This document shows, piece after piece, positions 1 through 5,893 of a DNA stretch of 5,893 bases (the stretch's first letter is position 1; each line of letters starts with the position of its first letter). Origin of the DNA: an uncultured Eubacteriales bacterium. GTDB taxonomy: Bacteria > Bacillota > Clostridia > Christensenellales > Borkfalkiaceae. Position numbers and translations under genes: made by a program. The DNA lies in the NCBI GenBank assembly GCA_900556195.1, contig USOJ01000088.1, positions 1-5,893 of the forward strand, written 5' to 3'. The notes under the pieces were generated by a model. The model was not told the origin of the DNA, did no database searches, and was given only the letters and a program-made list of their open reading frames with translations.

Positions 1-1554
1 TGACAGACAGATAAAACCTAATTCTTTCTTCTCTATCGCCTTTATCGCTTTCTGAAGCATATCGTAAGGGTTATTTTCGCCGTTCGTAAAATTACCGAAA
101 GTCGTAAATTTTATATCTTTGCCGTCGGCGATTTTTTTTTCGTAGTTATCGGAAAACAGACGCATAAACTCTCTTACGTTATCTGCGGCAAGCGAATAAT
201 ATCCGTCGATATACTCGTCTATAAGGCGATTGGCTGACTTTTTACTTCCGTTCATCAATTGTCTGTAAGCGTAAGCGCGCATATTGCATTGCCAACTTTT
301 TCTGCTGTCGTTGCTTCCCTGCATACAAAGATAAGTTATGCCGTAATTCTTGAAGCCTTTAACGTTTGCGTCTATATTTTTGAATGAATCGTAATAACCG
401 AAATAGTTATTGAAAGCAATATCGTACGACCAGAACCAGAACTCTTTCGCGACGTATCCCCACTCGCGCGTCGTCTTCGTAATTTCTTCCTGTCGTTCGT
501 CGAAATAGTTATAAGCGGCGTTGGAAAACAGCGCGAATTGTATCACGAGATTTTCGTCGGCAACGACGCTTTCGTCAATCGGAACGATTTTCCCGTTTTC
601 TCTTTTTACGGGCGCGTCTTTTGCGTAGTCGTATGCGAAAGTCATGAGTTTTACCGTTTTGCCGAGGTTCTTTTTCGCTCTTTCGTTTACTCCGCGTATA
701 ACGGCGTTGCAAAAGCGTACCAACAGTCCGCCGCGTTTATATTTCGCGGCTAAACGACGATTGTTTTCGTCGTCGAAATAGTCTGAGCCGTCTTCCTGCG
801 TAAGCATAAACGTCGTTACGTCAGGATGCGTTACTACGTCTTTATACATTTCGTCGATAACCGTTTTCACTACGCTTTCCGTCATTTTTTCATTGACCGT
901 TCCGTCGTCGCAAAGCCCGTTCGTTATATCGATCGTAGTCATTTTTTCGTCGTTCACGACTATGTGACGATAAAATTCGGGGTGGGTTTTACCGTACTTT
1001 TCGTATGGGACGTAGAAATGGAAGTTATGAGATACGTTTCTGCCGTAAACTTCGACTTTTCCGCCGTGAGCGTCGTCCGGCTCGGTATACACGTCCTTTA
1101 TCCTTACTTTCGTCATAAAGTCGGGATCTGCCAGACTTTGAAAAGTATCTCCGACGAGATAAGTCCTCATTTCGAAAAGAGGTTCGTAGACGTATCGTTC
1201 TATCCGAACGCGGTCTTTTTTCAGAACGATTTCGCAATCGGCAGTAAGAAACTTAACCCCTAAGCACTCCTCGGCGAACGCAAAAGCGGCGTAAACGACC
1301 GCCCTTTGCGTTTTACCGGTTATCGTTATATCATTACCTTGCGTGTCGATTATAAACCCGTCCGCATGAGCCGTACTAAGGTTCTCGTCGGCTTTAAGCA
1401 GAATTTTATACTCGCCGTTATCGGATAAACTTACGCCCGTAACGGCGAAAACGTATTTTTTTATCGCTTCCGTAGCCTTTTTTTCGACCGCTTCCGTAAG
1501 CCCTTCCGCGCGGACGGAATATTTATTCAGAGTTTGATTGTCAATTATCAGCAT
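1..1554 (-). CDS. DUF4838 / GH67 alpha-glucuronidase-like protein (3' end outside window)
   Basis: The frame is open from the ATG at 1554 to base 1 (518 codons, no stop), so the C-terminus is missing. Residues about 10-115 resemble the alpha-glucuronidase N-terminal alpha/beta domain: GFIIDTQGNDITITGKTQRA, followed by VVYAAFAFAEECLGVKFLT, equals the usual 'Gy.i...g..i.I.g...rG.lYgvy.fLe..lG.rw.tp'. From about 165 the DUF4838 pattern follows: VYGRNVSHNFHFYVPYEKYG and HPEFY, then FMLTQEDG at 249-256, LLVRFCNAV at 277-285, VKLMTFAYDY at 301-310, FWFWSYDIAFNNYF at 372-385, and RLIDEYIDGYYSLAADNVRE near 443-462. No signal peptide is present (MLIIDNQTLNKYSV), so a cytoplasmic location is likely. 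The start is supported by an in-frame TAG at 1570-1572 with no other start codon between. The ribosome site is poor (AAAAAG), suggesting coupling to the gene ending 4 bp upstream. DUF4838 biochemistry is largely uncharacterised; action on a glucuronate-like glycan is a guess from the GH67 resemblance. Confidence 0.85.
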   Translation of the reverse strand, partial: MLIIDNQTLNKYSVRAEGLTEAVEKKATEAIKKYVFAVTGVSLSDNGEYKILLKADENLSTAHADGFIIDTQGNDITITGKTQRAVVYAAFAFAEECLGVKFLTADCEIVLKKDRVRIERYVYEPLFEMRTYLVGDTFQSLADPDFMTKVRIKDVYTEPDDAHGGKVEVYGRNVSHNFHFYVPYEKYGKTHPEFYRHIVVNDEKMTTIDITNGLCDDGTVNEKMTESVVKTVIDEMYKDVVTHPDVTTFMLTQEDGSDYFDDENNRRLAAKYKRGGLLVRFCNAVIRGVNERAKKNLGKTVKLMTFAYDYAKDAPVKRENGKIVPIDESVVADENLVIQFALFSNAAYNYFDERQEEITKTTREWGYVAKEFWFWSYDIAFNNYFGYYDSFKNIDANVKGFKNYGITYLCMQGSNDSRKSWQCNMRAYAYRQLMNGSKKSANRLIDEYIDGYYSLAADNVREFMRLFSDNYEKKIADGKDIKFTTFGNFTNGENNPYDMLQKAIKAIEKKELGFICLS

Positions 1555-1558
1555 CTTT

Positions 1559-3052
1559 TTATTTGAGAACTACGAGTACACCCTCGCCCGCTTCGAGCGT
1601 AAGCGGCAGATTTTTAGCCGCGACTTCCGCCGATACGGCGCGCTGAATGACTTCGTACCCGTAAGTTTTATCAAAGTTGAGGGTTACGTTCGATTTGTCC
1701 TTTCTCGAATAATTGACGACGTAGAGCGCGGTGCCGCCGTTGTAATCGAAACAGCCGACGAAACAATCGTCGCCGGAAACGGAAGTAAGTTGACGGAACT
1801 TGCCGTCTCTTATCAATTCGGCTCTGTTGTCAGCCTGCGTATCGGCGAGAAGATTGGCTTTTTTGCCGTGTACTATCATACCGATATTCGCGCTGTTCAT
1901 CAAAACGTGGTCTATCGCTTTAATCTGCGTGTTGGCTTTCTGAACGTAATAATACCAGCGCGTTTTATTGCCTGCCGCCGATATTATGCCGTTACGGTCG
2001 AAATCGTAAGTACCGCCCGGCGCGTACGCAAAGTGCACGGGTTCTACGAGCGGAAAGTACTGTATTGCTTTACAGCCGTAGCAAAGCGCGATATTCACGT
2101 CAAACAACAATTCTCCCTCGTCGGGGTACGGATCTACCGATGCGATTTCCTGCGCGGCGTCATTCCATTGACCGCCTGCCTGCAACATTCTCCACATCGG
2201 AACTCCGTAATTGTTCGCAATCGAACGAATTTGCGAAAGTTGCGTAAACATCATCGAAAGTTCGCTGTCGGGCGTGTCCTTTTGCGTGTAGAAATAGCCG
2301 GTAGCCGACAAAAACGGAACTTTAATGTCGCCGTAAATCTTATCGAAATATTGTTCCTGCGTAATAGTTTCTTCCCAACCGCCGTAAGTCAGATCACCGC
2401 CTCCGTAGCCGAGGGAATTGACGTAAAGTTCAGTGTTGCCGTAGTCTACGTCGCGCAAGACGTCGTAAGTCGCCTGCAACGCGTCGAGTTGATACCAGAA
2501 AGGTTCGTCCGCGCCCTTTATTCCGAGGAAAGAATCGTATGCCGCAAACGATGAAATATAGTTCGTCATTTCGGTTACGCCGAAAGGCATTTTATCGCCC
2601 GCTTTATAACGTTTAGTTGCATCAGACTGTCTTCCGCAGAACGTAGTTATCTCGTTGACGTTGGCAAACAATCCTATGCCGTATTTTTCGCCGAGTTCGA
2701 GCGTTTTTTTAACCGTAGCCGCGTCTTCGTCTCTGGAATACACTACCATATTCACGCCGGCGTCGGAAATCATTTTGAAATACTTATCGCTTACCATCTG
2801 CGGAATTTCAAGCCCGTCGATAGTTCCGCCCGAATTATAAACTCCGTAAAAGCCGCCGACCGGCATAACGTCTTTACCGCCCAAAAAGTCGAAGTAAAGC
2901 GAATTATATTCCACCGCTTCGCCTTTCTCGGATACATAATAGTTGCCGTTGGCGAGTTTTTTAACGTCGCTCGCGGTTGTTTTATTGCCGCAACCTGCGG
3001 CGCAGACTGCAAGCGTGCCCGCCATCAATAGTGAAAGGGCTTTTTTATTCAT
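1559..3052 (-). CDS. Lipoprotein with a glycoside-hydrolase-like TIM barrel (candidate beta-galactosidase-type superfamily)
   Basis: This complete 497-residue protein is probably a membrane-anchored extracellular glycosidase. It starts with a lipoprotein signal peptide: MNKK, a hydrophobic run, then VCAAGC with the candidate lipidated Cys21. Ala at -3 is an acceptable but not ideal lipobox. Residues about 55-370 look like a TIM barrel. GVNMVVYSRD (about 99-108) followed by KKTLELGEKYGIGLFANVN (about 115-133) resembles the first strands, where a day-to-day path through the barrel is described by alternating beta strands and helices. FLGIKGADEP (about 175-184) resembles a beta-4 strand ending in an acid/base Glu, here Glu183. 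DVNIALCYGCKAIQYFPL (about 318-335) resembles the 'slAyGakgi.yf' strand of GH42-like enzymes, with Glu337 nearby. Residues about 390-497 form a C-terminal beta domain ending in GEGVLVVLK, common at the ends of glycosidases. No exact GH family was recognised, so catalysis is inferred. The gene overlaps the upstream gene by 8 bp and is followed after 4 bp by the DUF4838 gene. Confidence 0.75.
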   Translation of the reverse strand: MNKKALSLLMAGTLAVCAAGCGNKTTASDVKKLANGNYYVSEKGEAVEYNSLYFDFLGGKDVMPVGGFYGVYNSGGTIDGLEIPQMVSDKYFKMISDAGVNMVVYSRDEDAATVKKTLELGEKYGIGLFANVNEITTFCGRQSDATKRYKAGDKMPFGVTEMTNYISSFAAYDSFLGIKGADEPFWYQLDALQATYDVLRDVDYGNTELYVNSLGYGGGDLTYGGWEETITQEQYFDKIYGDIKVPFLSATGYFYTQKDTPDSELSMMFTQLSQIRSIANNYGVPMWRMLQAGGQWNDAAQEIASVDPYPDEGELLFDVNIALCYGCKAIQYFPLVEPVHFAYAPGGTYDFDRNGIISAAGNKTRWYYYVQKANTQIKAIDHVLMNSANIGMIVHGKKANLLADTQADNRAELIRDGKFRQLTSVSGDDCFVGCFDYNGGTALYVVNYSRKDKSNVTLNFDKTYGYEVIQRAVSAEVAAKNLPLTLEAGEGVLVVLK

Positions 3053-3143
3053 GGTCTTTTCTCCTTTTCGCAAAAGCGATAGCGCCTAATATCGGCAAAA
3101 CCGTAAAGCCGCCCAAAGCCGCTCCGCAACCCGATTTTGCGGA
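3045..3143 (-). other. C-terminal Cys-Gly / hydrophobic / basic tail, candidate sorting or membrane-retention signal
   Basis: The final codons of the surface protein (residues 507-538) encode SAKSGCGAALGG, then FTVLPILGAIAFA, then KRRKDHE. This small-residue motif, single transmembrane segment and positive tail form the tripartite plan shared by LPXTG and the various '-CTERM' sorting signals. There is no LPXTG, and the conserved-looking element is instead CG...GG around Cys512. Comparable Cys-Gly tails (for example MYXO-CTERM and SYNERG-CTERM) are known as protein-sorting tails in other phyla. Whether this one is cleaved, lipidated on Cys or simply retained in the membrane is not visible. Confidence 0.6.
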
Positions 3144-4661
3144 AGTCGTTTTACCGATTTTATTCGTTATAAGGTCGCCGTCCGACCACTTGTCTTCGTA
3201 ACTGAAGTCGGGTTCGGTTCTGTTTTTAACTCCGCTATACTCTATTTCGACTTTTTGCGGATGAATATCTTTATTGACGATTTTAAGATTATCGAAAGTA
3301 TAACCGCAATAGCCGTACGCCATAATCGCAACGCTTCCGTAAGGAGTATAACCTAAATCCTTTGAAAAAAGCGGTTCGGAAGGATAATTTGCGCTGTCGG
3401 ACAGTTTGTACCATACCGAAAACACTCCGTCATGCATAGATACCTTATAGTTGTATACCTTACCTTCGTTCTTTTCGCTTAAAATATCCATTTCGACGGT
3501 TTTGTACGCTGCGGGGTATTCCTGCATTTTAGGATTGCTGTTGAGTTGATTGTAAAGTTTGCTTATCTTTTCTTCCACTTCCATAGTGTAAAGTACGTTA
3601 GTACGGGCGTGGTTGTCGAAAGAGCCTCTGCCGGTCGACGCTTCAAGCGAAAATCCGAGCCAGCCGCTCGCTTTTTCTTTTACGACGTTTCCGTCCGCGT
3701 CTTTCACCGTCTTTCTCGTAACGTCGGTCAGATCGAAAGTCATTTCGAAGTTAGAGTACGAATACACCGTACTTATAAAGCACGGACGACCGATAAAAGT
3801 CAACGCGCCGTTTTCAATCTTTACCCCGCCCGACAAATTGGTTCCGTCGTTGGGGTCGGAACGCGTATAAAATGCGTTGCCGTTGTATTCGTCGTTATCG
3901 AAAGATTCGGTAAGTTCGATAGGAGTGGCGGCGTTGGTATAGTCGTACGATTTAATCTTAACCGATGAAATCGTCGCCTCGCAAACGTCGGTCTGACCTA
4001 TGCAAACGCGTCCGGAATCGGAATGACCCGTATTCCCTTTCGTCGAGTCGTCGCACAATACGTACGGCACGGAAACTCCCGCGGGAGCGACCGTAACGGT
4101 CATATAACCGTCCGTCACCAGCGATACGTTAAGAGTGAAACTGCTGCCGAAAGCAAGCGACGGATAATCGGTCGGAGCGACTATATCGGTCTTTGCTCCG
4201 CTTTCTTCGTCGAATTTGCAAACGCCGACTTTAAGAACGTCGTTTCCGTCGTTTATAAAGTAAACTTCGCTAGTGCCTTTTTCGCCGAGTTCGCCTGCGA
4301 TTTTTTCAAGTCCGTACGAAAACGCAAAGCGTTTGTTTTCACCGCTCGGAATATCGTAAATCGTCAACGTATAAGACGAAGTATAAATTTCGTTAATACC
4401 GTCGGCGGAACAATCCTTAAAAACGTTCCTCGTGGTTATTCGCGCGTTCGGACTGCAATCGCCGTCGAAAACGACGGAGTCGTTTACGGATTTTACGTTG
4501 CCCGCTATTCTCCACGTACCTTTGTCGAGTTGATCGGTAATAGAGGCTTTATCCGCAACGTTAACGTCCGATTTACCTGCATTCGCAATGGTAAAAGTCG
4601 GAAGGGCGCACAGCGCGAGCGCAATGCATGCGGGCGCGATTCTTCGTAATAATTTCTTCAT
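3045..4661 (-). CDS. Secreted surface protein with two concanavalin-like (LamG/DUF1080-type) modules and a C-terminal anchor-like tail
   Basis: This complete 538-residue protein is probably a cell-surface glycan-binding or accessory protein. Residues 1-28 form a classical signal peptide: MKKLLRR, a hydrophobic stretch from about 8 to 25, then ANA before G29. Two successive beta-rich modules follow. Module 1 spans about 40-240 and ends RVCIGQTDVCEATISSVKIK. Module 2 spans about 248-465, begins IELTESFDNDEYNG, contains SYSNFEMTFDLTD, and ends GSVAIMAYGYCGYTFDNLKI. Openings such as 'F.d..Y.gn' and closings such as 'G.vai......tfdNlkI' are typical of LamG/DUF1080 jelly-rolls, which bind or sometimes cleave glycans. 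No catalytic residues can be named. Residues 466-506 are a polar linker. The last 32 residues are SGCGAALGG, a hydrophobic helix and KRRK. The gene begins 2 bp after the solute-binding protein stop and overlaps the next gene by 8 bp. The fold is an inference from pattern and the secretion call is strong; function is unassigned. Confidence 0.8.
   Translation of the reverse strand: MKKLLRRIAPACIALALCALPTFTIANAGKSDVNVADKASITDQLDKGTWRIAGNVKSVNDSVVFDGDCSPNARITTRNVFKDCSADGINEIYTSSYTLTIYDIPSGENKRFAFSYGLEKIAGELGEKGTSEVYFINDGNDVLKVGVCKFDEESGAKTDIVAPTDYPSLAFGSSFTLNVSLVTDGYMTVTVAPAGVSVPYVLCDDSTKGNTGHSDSGRVCIGQTDVCEATISSVKIKSYDYTNAATPIELTESFDNDEYNGNAFYTRSDPNDGTNLSGGVKIENGALTFIGRPCFISTVYSYSNFEMTFDLTDVTRKTVKDADGNVVKEKASGWLGFSLEASTGRGSFDNHARTNVLYTMEVEEKISKLYNQLNSNPKMQEYPAAYKTVEMDILSEKNEGKVYNYKVSMHDGVFSVWYKLSDSANYPSEPLFSKDLGYTPYGSVAIMAYGYCGYTFDNLKIVNKDIHPQKVEIEYSGVKNRTEPDFSYEDKWSDGDLITNKIGKTTSAKSGCGAALGGFTVLPILGAIAFAKRRKDHE
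3061..3066 (-). promoter_or_regulatory. Ribosome binding site deciding the start of the lipoprotein gene
   Basis: A perfect AAGGAG on the minus strand lies 8 bases before the ATG at 3052. It is formed by the Lys-Arg-Arg codons (AAA AGG AGA) of the basic tail of the upstream gene. It selects the ATG at 3052 (MNKKALSLL) over the in-frame TTG at 3073, which would place a non-conforming MRKGEKT extension before the signal peptide. Confidence 0.85.
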
Positions 4662-4663
4662 TT

Positions 4664-5893
4664 TTACCCCTTTATACCAGCGTTCTTAAGCCATGTTGCC
4701 CAGCCCGTGGTCGCGTTTACGTTATTTTTGAACGCCGTCCAAAGTTCGGCAGCATTCTGCGGATTATTCGTAGTAACGAGTTTGCCTACTATATCCACCG
4801 TGCCGTAAAGGTGAAGCGTCGCGGTTTTCGAAAATACGGGACTCGTAGCGTTACCGTCGGTTACGTTGGTGTTGGTCTTACTTCTCGCGTATTGTTCTTT
4901 TTCGTGATCCGTCCAGCCCGAAGTGTTTACGAGCGTTTCGTCGGTAAGGTTTGCGTTAGCCGAACAGTGCGTGGCGTTTACGAACTTCGCCAAGCCTTCG
5001 TCGGAATAGTAATATTGAATAAATTTCTTTACTCCGTCCATAGCGTTGGTATATTTATTGACGATCATCGCGTGTTCGCTGCCGTTATTATATATCATCG
5101 TTCTTGCGGAGTAAACTTTGTCCCAATCGGCTTGCGATACGTCGTAGTCGCTGCCCGTAAGCGAAACCGCCGCTCCGTTGTCGAGTACGTTGTCGATCGC
5201 CGCGACCAAAGCAGAAAGTTCTGCGTCGTCGGCTACGGTGTCGAGTTTTTCGGCAAGCGCGCTGATAACGGGCGTACGCATCATCTTTACGTTCTTTTCT
5301 TTAAGTTCGTCTACTTCGCCGAACACCCAGTTGCCGTTTACCATCATGACCGCGTCGCCGAGATTGAAATATCTTGCGACTTTATACTTGTCGGGATCTT
5401 CGATAACCGTCTTGCTTTTAAGTACCGTTCCGAGAACTTCGAGAGCCTGTTTTCTGCCGTCGGTTTCGCTTAAATACACGTCTTTCGAAGGAGTTTTACC
5501 CGACTCGTCTTTGAGTTGAAGCCAATTGTTATTGTAGTATTCAAGCCCCGCGTACTGCGCCATCCATGCTTTTACGAGATATTGATAATATCCCATTCTG
5601 GCGTCTTTAAGTTGAGCGAAAGCCTTTTTATTGCCGAGAGAAGTTACGAGGTCGGCAAGTTCGTCGGTGGTTCTCGGAACGTCGATTCCTTCGTTTTCGA
5701 GAACGTCGGCATAGTAGAAAATACCCGTGGTAGAACCCGCCCAACCGAGCGTTTTTAACTCGCCGTTTTCGTTTTTAAGCGACTTATAAAGCGATTTATC
5801 GTATTTTTCCGAAATAGATTTCGTTTCGCCCGGTATCGTTTCGGTAGCGATTTCGGACAAATCGGCAAACAAATCGGTGTAATTCGTGAAAAC
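4664..5893 (-). CDS. ABC transporter extracellular solute-binding protein, family 1 (5' end outside window)
   Basis: This is the C-terminal 409 residues of a sugar-type substrate-binding protein, the lipid-anchored or secreted receptor that delivers a saccharide to an ABC permease. The frame is open to base 5893 (first visible residues VFTNYTDLFADL). The TTG at 5872 is an internal Leu codon, so the true start and signal sequence lie to the right. Family 1 hallmarks are visible. STTGIFYYADVLENEGIDVP at about visible residues 54-73, followed by a TTDELADLV helix, matches the usual 'glyYNkdlfek.Gl..P.TwdEl' block. LGDAVMMVNGNWV at about 178-190 matches the 'GkaAM...G.W' hinge block. A late helix (VKKFIQYYYSDEGLAKFVN) is typical of the C-terminal lobe. 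Family members are usually 420-550 residues, so perhaps 50-130 residues are missing. No permease gene follows it; the next gene starts 2 bp downstream. The sugar is unknown. The family assignment is firm and the ligand class is inferred. Confidence 0.9.
   Translation of the reverse strand, partial: VFTNYTDLFADLSEIATETIPGETKSISEKYDKSLYKSLKNENGELKTLGWAGSTTGIFYYADVLENEGIDVPRTTDELADLVTSLGNKKAFAQLKDARMGYYQYLVKAWMAQYAGLEYYNNNWLQLKDESGKTPSKDVYLSETDGRKQALEVLGTVLKSKTVIEDPDKYKVARYFNLGDAVMMVNGNWVFGEVDELKEKNVKMMRTPVISALAEKLDTVADDAELSALVAAIDNVLDNGAAVSLTGSDYDVSQADWDKVYSARTMIYNNGSEHAMIVNKYTNAMDGVKKFIQYYYSDEGLAKFVNATHCSANANLTDETLVNTSGWTDHEKEQYARSKTNTNVTDGNATSPVFSKTATLHLYGTVDIVGKLVTTNNPQNAAELWTAFKNNVNATTGWATWLKNAGIKG
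4667..4673 (-). promoter_or_regulatory. Ribosome binding site of the surface beta-sandwich protein gene
   Basis: On the minus strand the sequence AAAGGGG ends 5 bases before the ATG at 4661. It is embedded in the last sense codons of the solute-binding protein gene (…ATA AAG GGG TAA). This fixes the start at 4661 and suggests translational coupling of the two genes. Confidence 0.6.

Noticed and set aside
826..1263. 145-codon plus-strand open frame, and the overlapping 70-codon minus-strand frame at 1025-1237
   Set aside because: Both lie inside the DUF4838 reading frame, which is continuous over 518 codons with family motifs throughout.
1555..1558. Terminator or promoter between the lipoprotein and DUF4838 genes
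   Set aside because: Only 4 bp separate them, and no inverted repeat with a U-tract was seen. The other two junctions are equally tight.
1538..2554. 338-codon plus-strand open frame
   Set aside because: It lies codon-in-register antisense to the lipoprotein gene, has no domain-like pattern and no upstream ribosome site, and the opposite frame has a signal peptide and recognisable barrel motifs.
3053..3073. Upstream TTG start giving an MRKGEKT extension on the lipoprotein
   Set aside because: AAGGAG lies between this TTG and the ATG at 3052, at ideal spacing for the latter. The shorter start gives a standard lipoprotein signal peptide.
4023..4649. 208-codon plus-strand open frame
   Set aside because: It is codon-aligned antisense to the surface protein, with biased Arg/Val/Phe composition and no start context.
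4628..5473. 281-codon plus-strand open frame rich in Val, Arg and Phe
   Set aside because: It is a shadow of the solute-binding protein gene. The composition is that of reverse-complemented Asn/Asp/Glu/Ala/Lys codons, not of a real protein.
5870..5872. TTG as the start of the solute-binding protein
   Set aside because: The frame is open to the window edge, there is no signal peptide after this codon, and the family needs more N-terminal sequence.

Overview
The window is a tightly packed run of four genes, all on the minus strand and read from right to left. It looks like part of a carbohydrate-capture and carbohydrate-degradation operon of a Gram-positive-type, probably uncultured gut or anaerobic Clostridia bacterium. 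That placement is inferred from an AAGGAG ribosome binding site, a MalE-type ABC substrate-binding protein, a lipoprotein, and a surface protein with a C-terminal Cys-Gly/hydrophobic/basic tail. G+C is somewhat under 50% by eye. No RNA gene, mobile element, CRISPR array or phage gene was seen, and both ends of the window cut through a gene.

Layout in transcription order. (1) 5893-4664: the 3' part of a family 1 extracellular sugar-binding protein of an ABC importer; its start lies beyond the right edge. (2) 4661-3045: a secreted 538-residue protein with a signal peptide, two concanavalin-like (LamG/DUF1080-type) beta-sandwich modules and a C-terminal hydrophobic tail preceded by SGCGAALGG. 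(3) 3052-1559: a 497-residue lipoprotein with a TIM-barrel glycoside-hydrolase-like domain (GADEP motif) and a C-terminal beta-domain. (4) 1554-1: the first 518 codons of a DUF4838 protein, which is GH67/alpha-glucuronidase-like and has no signal peptide; it runs off the left edge.

The genes are joined by 2 bp, an 8-bp overlap and 4 bp, so co-transcription and translational coupling are very likely. No promoter or terminator falls inside the window.

The likely division of labour is inferred: surface binding of a glycan by protein 2, cleavage or trimming at the membrane by protein 3, capture of the released sugar by protein 1 for import, and intracellular processing, perhaps of a uronate-containing fragment, by protein 4. 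The substrate cannot be read from the sequence. There are no gene-free stretches: every long plus-strand frame lies codon-in-register opposite one of these four genes and is a shadow.
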